Shown here: positions 1-6,295 of the stretch, piece after piece | How the letters are laid out: every line of letters starts with the position of its first letter | Position numbering within the stretch: position 1 is the first letter of the stretch | IMG/VR virus record: IMGVR_UViG_3300037333_000005 | Location: 1 to 43,683 of that record | DNA length: 43,683 bases | Origin: a virus | Reading direction: 5' to 3' (one strand) | Notes under the pieces: model-generated | What the model was told of the DNA's origin: nothing | Seen by the model: the letters and a program-made list of their open reading frames with translations, nothing else | Databases searched by the model: none | Made by a program: the position numbers and the translations under genes

Positions 1-127
1 TGTTACTAATCTACACATCCACTAAGCCACTCCAGGTAATCTCTAAGCCCTTTAAGTATTCTTTAAGCTTCCTTTCGATAACCTCTATCTTTCTTTAATG
101 CACCTAGTCAAACATAACATTCCCTAA
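1..127. repeat. Left copy of 127-bp terminal direct repeat
   Basis: The first 127 bases are identical to the last 127 (43557-43683). T7-like phages carry direct terminal repeats made during concatemer processing, so this could be a true terminus. However, 127 is also the largest k-mer used by common short-read assemblers, so an assembly overlap on a circular contig would look the same. In either case the window is a complete genome. The repeat contains CTTTAAGTATTCTTTAAG at 50-67, which resembles repeats at 19001 and 27664. Confidence 0.95.
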
Positions 128-240
128 ATATTGTAATTCTTTTATAATATCTCTATGCTTTTATATTCCCTTAAGGTTACTTAGCTATAATTTCACTACA
201 TTTAAATCAAGTGTTACCCACCTGATTTATTTGAAGTTAT

Positions 241-268
241 TTAACATTTTAATTGTTATTAGTATAAT
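241..268 (+). promoter_or_regulatory. Candidate host sigma70 promoter
   Basis: TTAACA (241-246), a 16-nt spacer, then a perfect TATAAT (263-268). It lies upstream of a stronger promoter and in the same direction as all genes. In such AT-rich DNA a single TATAAT is weak evidence, but the -35 box and spacing both fit. Confidence 0.45.
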
Positions 269-442
269 CACTTAATAAGATTATCCATACTTAACTTATA
301 GCGATATAAGGCTTTAGAAACATCGGCTCAATTACCAACCATTTAGGTAATGATATAAGATAAAGTATTTTGTTTGCTTACTGGTTAATCTTAAACTTAC
401 CCTATGATTTTAAACTAACTTGAAAATTTAAGTTTGGTTTTA

Positions 443-471
443 TTGACACTCATAGGATTTTGTGTTATACT
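443..471 (+). promoter_or_regulatory. Strong early host sigma70 promoter
   Basis: A perfect -35 box TTGACA (443-448), an optimal 17-nt spacer and a -10 box TATACT (466-471) with one mismatch to consensus. Transcription should start near 478. This is the best sigma70 promoter I see and it sits where T7 has its A1-A3 early promoters, so it probably drives the early genes through host RNA polymerase. Confidence 0.75.
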
Positions 472-890
472 TCCAACAGTTAAACAAATAACTAGGTTAC
501 GACTTACCTTAAAAGTGCCACGATAACTCATTTAGAGTTGGAGGGATTGAATACATATTATTATGTAATACTGCCCTATTAATTATATTAAACAAAGTAT
601 TAAATATAACTCTTAATTGTAGAGTAATAAAATAACTATACTAGCATATCTTAAATGTAAGATACAGACTATTAAATAAAGTTAGAATACTTAAAACTAT
701 ATATGATATTGTTAAATGTAGCAACGGCGAAATTCCGAAGATTAAAATAAGACATAGCTACAATTAGGGTTATAATCCCTACAAGTCTAAAAGCCACTAA
801 AAGGCGAAATAGTATTCTATGGATACTAATAAGTGCATAATGTGTATTTATTAGAGTTCATAGCTCAAACAAAACTAAAAGGATAGAAAA

Positions 891-1406
891 ATGAATAATC
901 AAGAGATTAAAATCACAAGTGAATTAGTAGAAGCGACAAAAGCTTTAAATGGTAACTTAATAGAAGTTAAGGAATTAAAGATAAAACAAAAGAGTTTAAA
1001 AGAGGCTTTACTAGCTAAATACTTAAAAGAAGCTAATGAGTTTGCAAAGAGTGAATTTAAATCACCTGATGGTGTAGTGTATAGCCTAAAAGCTAAAGTA
1101 AGCCACTTTACAAGTAAATTAAGTGGTCAAGCTGAAAGTAGTGAAGCTGAAAAAGCTTTAAAGATATTTATAACAATAGTTGGTAAAGGTGTTACACTTG
1201 ACAAATTAACTAAACTTAAATGGTCGGACTGTGGTCAATTAGCACAATTAAACAAATCAAGAGTTAAGAAGATGGATTTTAAAGGTGATTTAGCTATTGA
1301 AATTAGAAAGCAATTAAAGAAACAAAAAGAAACTGAAACTATTAAAGCATCTAAAAAGATAGTAAAAGGCTTAAAAACTCTAAAGGCTGAAAGAAAGGCT
1401 AAATAA
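891..1406 (+). CDS. Early protein of unknown function, lysine-rich
   Basis: First gene behind the early promoter; 171 aa. The start ATG has AAGGA about 7 nt upstream. The protein is rich in Lys and Glu, with a basic helical C-terminal third (residues about 125-171, full of KK, KLK and KAERK). That suggests a soluble nucleic-acid or acidic-partner binder, but no family is recognised. A small helical segment with KLKWSDCGQL near residue 104 is the only aromatic-rich core. Its position matches the T7 gene 0.3-0.7 region, where host take-over and anti-restriction proteins are encoded; that role is inference from location only. A terminator-like hairpin follows directly. Confidence 0.75.
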   Translation: MNNQEIKITSELVEATKALNGNLIEVKELKIKQKSLKEALLAKYLKEANEFAKSEFKSPDGVVYSLKAKVSHFTSKLSGQAESSEAEKALKIFITIVGKGVTLDKLTKLKWSDCGQLAQLNKSRVKKMDFKGDLAIEIRKQLKKQKETETIKASKKIVKGLKTLKAERKAK

Positions 1407-1431
1407 TAGTATTGAATTTGTATTAATTACT

Positions 1432-1450
1432 AAAGCACTCCTAGTGCTTT
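1432..1450 (+). terminator. Hairpin after the first early gene
   Basis: AAAGCACT (1432-1439), loop CCT, AGTGCTTT (1443-1450): a perfect 8-bp stem 26 nt after the stop codon. The U-run is short, so it may be a weak terminator or an RNase processing/stability hairpin. Confidence 0.5.
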
Positions 1451-1473
1451 ATAGTGCGATAAGCAACCACTGC

Positions 1474-1506
1474 ATACCCTAAAGGTGTTTTAAGCTCCTA
1501 GGGTAT
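1474..1506 (+). terminator. Second intergenic hairpin
   Basis: ATACCCTA (1474-1481) pairs with TAGGGTAT (1499-1506), with inner AGG/CCT pairing and a TTTTAAG loop. The 3' arm (TAAGCTCCTAGGGTAT) resembles the 3' arm of the hairpin after the lysozyme gene (TAAGCTCTTCTAGGGTAT, from 33417). There is no U-run, so an RNA-processing or stability element is as likely as a terminator. Confidence 0.4.
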
Positions 1507-1530
1507 CTAAATGAATAATAAAGGATGACA

Positions 1531-1827
1531 ATGAAAAATGTTATAACATTAAGAACTTCGGCTCAATGCCTACAATTACTAAATGAGGGTTTTACTCTTG
1601 TAAATACTCACGGTTATACGGTGTTTCTAAATAAACACAATAAACAGGTTTTAAGTAACCCTAGAAGAACTAGAACTTATAGATTTACACACCCTAACTT
1701 TTGGTCTATATATAGAGCACCTACTGAAGTAACAACATCTGGTTTAGCTTGTGATGTGTCTAATAATGTAATAGTAAAAGGTATAGAATGGATATGTAAT
1801 CAACTACTGAAACTTAAAAGTAACTGA
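1531..1827 (+). CDS. Early protein of unknown function
   Basis: 98 aa from the ATG at 1531. An in-frame ATG two codons earlier (1525) sits directly on the AAGG ribosome site (1521-1524), so 1531 is the better start. The protein is basic and compact: residues about 20-60 look beta-rich with many aromatic and Arg residues, followed by a hydrophobic C-terminal helix (about 80-98, IVKGIEWICNQLLKL). No family is recognised. It lies between a hairpin and a candidate phage promoter at 1829, placing it in the earliest transcription unit. Confidence 0.7.
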   Translation: MKNVITLRTSAQCLQLLNEGFTLVNTHGYTVFLNKHNKQVLSNPRRTRTYRFTHPNFWSIYRAPTEVTTSGLACDVSNNVIVKGIEWICNQLLKLKSN

Positions 1828-1828
1828 A

Positions 1829-1845
1829 GACTAGACATAGTAAGA
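1829..1845 (+). promoter_or_regulatory. Candidate phage RNA polymerase promoter (copy 1)
   Basis: GACTAGACATAGTAAGA matches the element at 18966 in 16 of 17 positions, and the one at 42891 closely. All three lie in gaps between genes, on the + strand, at the starts of gene blocks. This matches how phage-specific promoters are spread in T7-like genomes. It is followed by two copies of TAAGATACTATA. Confidence 0.65.
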
Positions 1846-1867
1846 GTGAGAAAGCCTAAAGCCTCTT

Positions 1868-1899
1868 TAAGATACTATAAGGGTCTATAAGATACTATA
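1868..1899. repeat. 12-bp direct repeat pair
   Basis: TAAGATACTATA occurs at 1868-1879 and 1888-1899, a 20-nt period, just downstream of the candidate phage promoter. Related CTTTAAG-type repeats follow the second promoter copy at 19001. Confidence 0.75.
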
Positions 1900-1945
1900 G
1901 TAATTACTACTATAAATAACAAATAAAGAATAAGGATAAAGAACA

Positions 1946-2413
1946 ATGAAAGAATTAAGACTAAGTAAAGCAAATATGCTAACAAACAATAAAGAGTTTA
2001 AGAGAGAGTGTAATGACCTTAGAAAGCTACACAATGATTACATTAAACTAGATGTATTTGATGATGTATCAATAAAAACACTATCGTTAGCTATCAGTTT
2101 ATATTATGACGATATGATGATTAAATATGGTGTATCATTCCTAACTATATGTCAGGTTATAAGAGTAACACCACAGACAGCTAGAAACATAACTAGAGAC
2201 TATAGAAAGTTGAAGTCACCACAGAAACCTAAAAGCTATCTTATAGATAGACAACACTATGCTAGATTAATAGTTGATGGTGTTAAAACACGACAAGAGA
2301 TAGCTAAACAAACAGGTTACCACTATAATACAGTTAGCTCTTGGGTAACTGATTACAAAAGATATGGTAATAAAATGACAAACCAAGCTATTGCCTTCAG
2401 AAGGGAGTTGTAA
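1946..2413 (+). CDS. Putative helix-turn-helix DNA-binding protein
   Basis: 155 aa, AAGGA upstream of the ATG. Two segments look like helix-turn-helix units: residues about 66-88 (LTICQVIRVTPQTARNITRD) and about 107-136 (VKTRQEIAKQTGYHYNTVSS, then a W-containing basic helix). The second is the more classic, with a QEIAKQTGYHYNTVSSW pattern of the kind seen in transposase-like and MarR/FIS-like winged helices. It may regulate phage or host transcription. It is the first gene after phage promoter copy 1 and is coupled to a 30-codon ORF whose ATG directly follows its stop. No specific family is assigned. Confidence 0.7.
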   Translation: MKELRLSKANMLTNNKEFKRECNDLRKLHNDYIKLDVFDDVSIKTLSLAISLYYDDMMIKYGVSFLTICQVIRVTPQTARNITRDYRKLKSPQKPKSYLIDRQHYARLIVDGVKTRQEIAKQTGYHYNTVSSWVTDYKRYGNKMTNQAIAFRREL

Positions 2414-2506
2414 ATGAGTGTAATTACTAATATACCTAATGACCTAGAGATACAAGAAGTGTATTGTCCTAGTGATAAAGCTATACAGGAGGTTATATAT
2501 GCTTAA
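2414..2506 (+). CDS. Micro-ORF, 30 aa
   Basis: ATG directly abuts the TAA of the preceding gene, and its end overlaps the next start by 8 nt. The sequence is acidic, beginning MSVITNIPNDLEIQEVYC. Its last codons carry the AGGAGG ribosome site (2487-2492) of the next gene, so its translation may simply keep ribosomes coupled. The function of the peptide, if any, is unknown. Confidence 0.45.
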   Translation: MSVITNIPNDLEIQEVYCPSDKAIQEVIYA

Positions 2507-2771
2507 TTTACCTAGAGTACAACAGATGGAAACACAAACTGGTAATAAAGTATCTAACCAGTTTATAGTGTATTGTAATGACAAAATAGTATTTCAAAGC
2601 TATAACTCAATCATAGCGATTAAATATGATGATGGTCGTATTGTATTAGGTAGTGACTGGGAGTACTCAACGACTACAGGTAAATATCGTAATCAATTCT
2701 TAGGTGAGGGTATTGCAGATACTAGAGAGAAGATTGAAAATGGTACATATAGTATCGATAGGAGTCTATAA
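2499..2771 (+). CDS. Small conserved-type phage protein, unknown function
   Basis: 90 aa from ATG 2499, chosen because a perfect AGGAGG lies 6 nt upstream. An in-frame GTG at 2472 would add nine residues but has no ribosome site. The core, residues about 21-65, has the pattern NQFIVY...FQSYNSIIA followed by WEYSTTTGKYRNQFL. I recall this FQSY-S-IA / YS-TT-Y-FL signature from many small phage proteins of unknown function; I am not certain of the family number. It is predicted to be a small beta-rich soluble domain. The gene overlaps the next by one base (TAATG), indicating translational coupling. Confidence 0.8.
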   Translation: MLNLPRVQQMETQTGNKVSNQFIVYCNDKIVFQSYNSIIAIKYDDGRIVLGSDWEYSTTTGKYRNQFLGEGIADTREKIENGTYSIDRSL

Positions 2772-3115
2772 TGGAAGAGTATGCCTTCAAAGACTCTTAC
2801 AAGTTTTCTGATAAGTGTCCTAACTATTCTAGGCTAGAACAATATAAAATGTTTATAGACAGTAGGTTAGAAGATATAACTAATATTCATAAAGCTATAA
2901 ACGAAGCTAAACAGCATATAAGTAATATTGAGTCCTTAATTCCTATAGGTACTTATATTGATTCTGGGTTTTTAGGTTTGGATAAAATTATAGATTATGA
3001 ATATGAAGGTTCACTTGAAAGTGCTTGTTATATTTTAGAGAATAGTGGTTGTGTTTACATAAAAGCTGTTAAGAAACCAACAATAACTCAAAGGATAAAG
3101 AATGTCGTTACTTAA
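2771..3115 (+). CDS. Hypothetical protein
   Basis: 114 aa, starting in a TAATG overlap with the previous gene. The N-terminal half (residues about 25-58) is a predicted amphipathic, possibly coiled-coil helix (MFIDSRLEDITNIHKAINEA). The C-terminal half looks beta-rich. Its last 14 nt overlap the start of the radical-SAM-like gene. No family is recognised. It belongs to the tightly packed operon of early genes. Confidence 0.7.
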   Translation: MEEYAFKDSYKFSDKCPNYSRLEQYKMFIDSRLEDITNIHKAINEAKQHISNIESLIPIGTYIDSGFLGLDKIIDYEYEGSLESACYILENSGCVYIKAVKKPTITQRIKNVVT

Positions 3116-3692
3116 ATATGAAAATGCAAAGCTTAAAGAACAGCTTATATTCTCTATCCCAGTCTCAATGGAGATATGTGGTAGGGAGTGTAAAGGTTGT
3201 TATGCTTTAAAACCACAAGTAAGGTTTCCTAAGGTACTTGAAGCAAGAAACAGAACCTATGAGGTTACTAAAGGTGATTTATTTGTAGAGCGTATGAACT
3301 ACGAACTAGCTGTATGGGAAGATAAACTTAAAAAGAAGAATGTCAAACAGCGAGTTGTAAGAATACACGAAGCTGGTGAGTTTTACTCTAAGTCCTACAT
3401 CAAGAAGTGGAGACATATAGCCAGAGATAATCCTGATTGGATATTCTATAGCTTCACAAAGAGACTTAATGACTTTCCAAAGGCTTTCAAGAAGTTTAGA
3501 GCATTACCAAATGTTATGATAACTGATAGTTTGCTAGATGGTAAGGTTAATTATGGTAAACAAGATGGTGGTGGTTTGACTTTTAAGTGCCCAGCTACCT
3601 TTAGTGATGTTAAATGTAGCCCTGAAGTATGTACTTGGTGTTACGAAGCAGAAGGTGCGTGTAAAAACGGAGTGTATTTTAAGAAACATTAA
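3102..3692 (+). CDS. Gp88-like protein with radical-SAM-type cysteine motif
   Basis: 196 aa. Residues 26-33 read CGRECKGC, an exact CX3CX2C motif of the kind that binds the [4Fe-4S] cluster in radical SAM enzymes. The next residues (YA) and a later VRIHEAGEFYSKSYIKKW block (about 82-99) match the pattern of the phage 'gene product 88' family as I remember it. A second cysteine group lies at the C-terminus (C163, C172, C177, C180, C187), which could hold an auxiliary metal or iron-sulfur site. Radical SAM chemistry is an inference; the substrate is unknown. At 196 aa it is shorter than a full radical SAM barrel. It overlaps the upstream gene by 14 nt, with AAGGA before its ATG, and lies in the early operon, far from the virion genes. 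Confidence 0.75.
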   Translation: MSLLKYENAKLKEQLIFSIPVSMEICGRECKGCYALKPQVRFPKVLEARNRTYEVTKGDLFVERMNYELAVWEDKLKKKNVKQRVVRIHEAGEFYSKSYIKKWRHIARDNPDWIFYSFTKRLNDFPKAFKKFRALPNVMITDSLLDGKVNYGKQDGGGLTFKCPATFSDVKCSPEVCTWCYEAEGACKNGVYFKKH

Positions 3693-3702
3693 GGAAGAAC
3701 AG

Positions 3703-3774
3703 ATGAAGATATTAATAACCTATGTAATGGTTGTAATTGCTCTAAGAAACAAAAGGTGTAATCGTGGTAATTGA
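3703..3774 (+). CDS. Micro-ORF, 23 aa, hydrophobic
   Basis: Begins MKILITYVMVVIALRNK: a short hydrophobic stretch followed by basic residues. AAGGAAG lies about 5 nt before the ATG. It overlaps the next gene's GTG start by 11 nt. It could be a tiny membrane peptide or just a leader; evidence is limited to start signal, packing and hydrophobicity. Confidence 0.3.
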   Translation: MKILITYVMVVIALRNKRCNRGN

Positions 3775-4033
3775 AGATTTAAAGTGGAACGATTACAATA
3801 GATTTAATCAATCTGGGTATTCTTCACCTACTGTATTCCCACTAGAGGAAAACTACAGAAACAAGAGACTATACATAGCTGATTTAGATAGGGCAGAAGA
3901 AAGAGAAGTTAATCACCTTGAGTTCATAGAGGAACTTAAAGAAGATGCTCTTCAAGATAAGATAAACGAGGCTAGAGATATACAAGAAGAGTACATCTTA
4001 GATGATGAACAGTACAATGAAGGGTGGATATAA
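3764..4033 (+). CDS. Hypothetical acidic protein
   Basis: 89 aa from GTG 3764, with AAAAGG about 8 nt upstream. Very acidic, especially the C-terminal half (EEREVNHLEFIEELKEDA, then many E/D to the end), and Tyr-rich. No family is recognised. Highly acidic small phage proteins often mimic DNA or bind basic host proteins, but nothing specific supports that here. The stop codon overlaps the ligase start (TAATG). Confidence 0.65.
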   Translation: MVIEDLKWNDYNRFNQSGYSSPTVFPLEENYRNKRLYIADLDRAEEREVNHLEFIEELKEDALQDKINEARDIQEEYILDDEQYNEGWI

Positions 4034-4893
4034 TGTTCAAACAACAGAAAGCTAAAACTTATGGTAAGGATAAAATCAAAGACCTAACAGGTCAATGGTA
4101 CCTATCAAAGAAGTATGATGGGCATCAGGTGTTTATAGAGAAAATAGGAACAGCTGTTAATTTCTACACATCTAACCACAAACAGTTTAACATAGAGGCT
4201 ATTAGAGAGCCTTTAAGCCACCTAGAAGAGGACTTTGTACTGATAGGGGAGTATCTCTATGACTGTGATGGTAAACTAGGCTCAAGAGCAACTAGCACAA
4301 AAGTTACAACATTCAGAACTAACTTTGGTAAGGGGCTTGAAAACTCTAAGGAACTTGAAGAGAAAAGTAAGATTATGATATTTGATTGTATTCCAATAAG
4401 AACAGAAGAACAATTTAATTCAAGCTTTAGGGCTAGGATAGGTTATTTACAAGACTTAAAGTTACCTAAACATCTTGAGGTTGTATCTTATCAAGTAGTA
4501 GATATAGACACAGCACTCGGTTTAGTAGAGAATTGGGTAACTGGAGGCTGGGAAGGTGGTATGCTTATGCAGCCAAACAGTCCTTATCTTTATGGTAAGA
4601 GGGTTCACCACGCTGTGAAGCTTAAAGGAAGACATACAGCAGACCTTATATGTGTTAGAACAACTAACGGTACAGGTAAATACACAGGACTCATTGGAAG
4701 CCTCGTATTGATGGATAAAGCTGGAAGAACTGTAAGTGTTGGTAGTGGGCTATGTGATATAACTAGAGGTGAACCACCAGAGGATTTCATAGGTAAAGTT
4801 ATTGAGATACAATATGAAAGAATAGATGAGACTTATATACAGCCAGTATATATAGGAACAAGAGCAGATAAAACAAAAGAGGAGATAGATTAA
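4033..4893 (+). CDS. ATP-dependent DNA ligase
   Basis: 286 aa from ATG 4033 (TAATG overlap with the previous stop; an in-frame GTG at 4024 is less likely). Seals nicks in duplex DNA using ATP, as T7 gp1.3 does during replication and recombination. Motif I is KKYDGH with the predicted adenylated lysine at residue 27. Later nucleotidyltransferase motifs are visible: LIGEYLY (motif III, about 71-77), MIFDCIP (motif IIIa), WEGGMLM (motif IV) and AVKLKGRHTADLI (motif V, with both lysines). An OB-fold-like C-terminal domain follows (about 195-286). Length is close to compact phage ligases (T7 359 aa), with a shortened N-terminus. Clear identification. Confidence 0.93.
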   Translation: MFKQQKAKTYGKDKIKDLTGQWYLSKKYDGHQVFIEKIGTAVNFYTSNHKQFNIEAIREPLSHLEEDFVLIGEYLYDCDGKLGSRATSTKVTTFRTNFGKGLENSKELEEKSKIMIFDCIPIRTEEQFNSSFRARIGYLQDLKLPKHLEVVSYQVVDIDTALGLVENWVTGGWEGGMLMQPNSPYLYGKRVHHAVKLKGRHTADLICVRTTNGTGKYTGLIGSLVLMDKAGRTVSVGSGLCDITRGEPPEDFIGKVIEIQYERIDETYIQPVYIGTRADKTKEEID

Positions 4894-5330
4894 TGAACAA
4901 GATACAAAGATTAGCAGTAGGTCAAATGATTGCATTTAATTACACAGATAGAGAGGGTAATAAATCACTAAGAGTTACTACAATAAATGAGATAACAGTT
5001 GAGGGTGCATTATGCTGGTGTATGACTAAATTAAACTACAGAAAGTTTCTTTATGAGTCTATGAGTGACTTAGTGATTATTGAAGCTCCTGAGGTTGATA
5101 AGAAACCAGTAGGTGTAGGTACAACAGTATATATTATTGATTTCAATGAGATATGTGCTTTCAATATAGATAGTATAACACAAGATGATGGAGGGTATAG
5201 TTACTATTTATCAAACTCAAAAGGGAATACAGTTGTAATTAACAACCCTAAACACTTCAACACAACAAAAACAGCTTGTGCAAATGAATGGTTAGAAGCT
5301 CAAGGCTTAGGTAAAATCAATGAGTGTTAA
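4893..5330 (+). CDS. Hypothetical beta-rich protein
   Basis: 145 aa, starting in a TAATG overlap with the ligase stop and overlapping thyX by 11 nt. Residues about 8-67 (QMIAFNYTDREGNKSLRVTT, then ALCWCM...YRKFLY) faintly recall the SH3-like WYL ligand-binding fold, including the 'I-F-Y-D-G' strand and a 'R-F' strand before a final DLVII, but the defining W-Y-L triplet is not present. I leave the function open. The second half (about 75-130) looks like another small beta domain. Confidence 0.7.
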   Translation: MNKIQRLAVGQMIAFNYTDREGNKSLRVTTINEITVEGALCWCMTKLNYRKFLYESMSDLVIIEAPEVDKKPVGVGTTVYIIDFNEICAFNIDSITQDDGGYSYYLSNSKGNTVVINNPKHFNTTKTACANEWLEAQGLGKINEC

Positions 5331-5967
5331 ATTATTACACTCTACACCACTAGAGATAGCTGTTAAAGCTATAAGGACTTGTTGGCAATCGCAAGATAAA
5401 TCGGATAATTGTGGTCCTATTGATATAGCTTTAATTGATAGGGTAGCTAATAAACATAAACACGGAAGCACAATTGAGCATTTAAGCTACACTTTTGAGA
5501 TTGAGATGAGTAGAGGCTGCCTCCAAGAGTGGGCTAGACACCGTATGGCTTCTTTAAGTGTTAAGAGTTCAAGATATACCTTGAAGGAGCTTAAAGATGC
5601 TAGAGGACTTAGTAGTATTTTTGATTATGATGAAGAGAGTTTAGCACTTAAAACAGCTAGACAATTCCTGGTTTTAACTAGAGAGCTTGATGTTGATAAT
5701 GCTTCAATACAAGCACTAATGAGACTACAAGATGTATTAAAAGCTGGTATAGCAAATGATAAAGCTAAATATTGTATGCCAGAAGCTTACAAAACATCTT
5801 TAGTATGGACTATAAACGCTAGAAGCTTACAGAATTTCTTAGCACTTAGAACATCTAAAGCAGCACTAGCTGAAATACGAGAATTAGCTTATGAAGTGTA
5901 TGAGAATTTACCTGAAGACCATAAGTTTCTATTCAAAGAGTTCGTAAACAACAAAGAAAAGGCTTAA
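5320..5967 (+). CDS. thyX: Flavin-dependent thymidylate synthase
   Basis: 215 aa. Makes dTMP from dUMP using FAD, NADPH and methylene-tetrahydrofolate, as a homotetramer in the cytoplasm. The ThyX signature RHR-X7-S is intact: R73, H74, R75 and S83 (ARHRMASLSVKSSRY). An upstream GSTIEHLSYTFEIE block (FAD/dUMP binding, about 49-62) and the C-terminal ALRTSKAALAEIRELA region (about 168-183) also fit the family; length is typical (about 210-250 aa). It overlaps the previous gene by 11 nt and forms a nucleotide-supply group with the RNR genes further on. Choosing ThyX over ThyA suits AT-rich phages that need much dTTP. Confidence 0.95.
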   Translation: MSVKLLHSTPLEIAVKAIRTCWQSQDKSDNCGPIDIALIDRVANKHKHGSTIEHLSYTFEIEMSRGCLQEWARHRMASLSVKSSRYTLKELKDARGLSSIFDYDEESLALKTARQFLVLTRELDVDNASIQALMRLQDVLKAGIANDKAKYCMPEAYKTSLVWTINARSLQNFLALRTSKAALAEIRELAYEVYENLPEDHKFLFKEFVNNKEKA

Positions 5968-5968
5968 G

Positions 5969-6253
5969 ATGACACAAGATGAAATACAACTAGATATTGC
6001 AGAGAAAACAAATGTAGCTAATGTATTGATTAGTAACCTAGTACATCAAACTATTGAAACAGCTAGAGCTGCAACAGAAGAGGCTTATAAAGAGCACTCA
6101 GTTGGCTTTGAGATTGCTTCACAGCAGTTAGGTAAGTTTGTATCTACTTTAATTATGGAAAATGGTAATATGCAGTTTGCATTAGATAGAAACCATATAC
6201 ACTTAGCACCTGAAAAGTCTGTAAATAATGTAACTTACTCTGGTGAGTCTTAA
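5969..6253 (+). CDS. Hypothetical protein
   Basis: 94 aa, starting one base after the thyX stop. Residues about 1-75 are predicted mostly helical (DIAEKTNVANVLISNLVHQT, then a helix rich in Ala and Glu). There is no cysteine, membrane segment or known motif. It is the last gene before RNA polymerase. Confidence 0.65.
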   Translation: MTQDEIQLDIAEKTNVANVLISNLVHQTIETARAATEEAYKEHSVGFEIASQQLGKFVSTLIMENGNMQFALDRNHIHLAPEKSVNNVTYSGES

Positions 6254-6265
6254 AGATACCTTAAA

Positions 6266-6282
6266 CCAGGACATAACTAGAG
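6266..6282 (+). promoter_or_regulatory. Possible weak phage promoter upstream of RNA polymerase
   Basis: CCAGGACATAACTAGAG shares GGACATAA and the following purine-rich TAGAG with the three better copies (1829, 18966, 42891) but lacks the leading TTGACT. It falls in the 42-nt gap before the polymerase gene and overlaps its leader. It could be an autoregulatory promoter or a chance match. Confidence 0.25.
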
Positions 6283-6295
6283 AAAAGGAAACTAA

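Larger units (their letters stand above)
128..890 (+). other. Non-coding left end with early promoters and long leader
   Basis: About 760 bases hold no ORF longer than roughly 15 codons on the + strand. The stretch contains two sigma70-like promoters (listed separately) and then, from about 478, a leader of some 410 nt before the first gene. Short perfect hairpins are visible in the leader: AACTC/GAGTT near 530, TACATA-TTAT-TATGTA near 555, TATCTT/AAGATA near 645 and AGTAT/ATACT near 812. No tRNA is present. T7 also begins with a promoter-rich non-coding segment before its first early gene. Confidence 0.7.

Noticed and set aside
765-781. tRNA T-arm lookalike (TAGGG-TTATAAT-CCCTA)
   Set aside because: The loop lacks the TTC core. 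No matching anticodon arm exists upstream, and the sequence that would follow as acceptor strand has no partner.
4605-4935. Overlapping minus-strand open frames behind ligase
   Set aside because: They are antisense to ligase and the following gene, with low-complexity products and no start signals. All supported genes are on the + strand.
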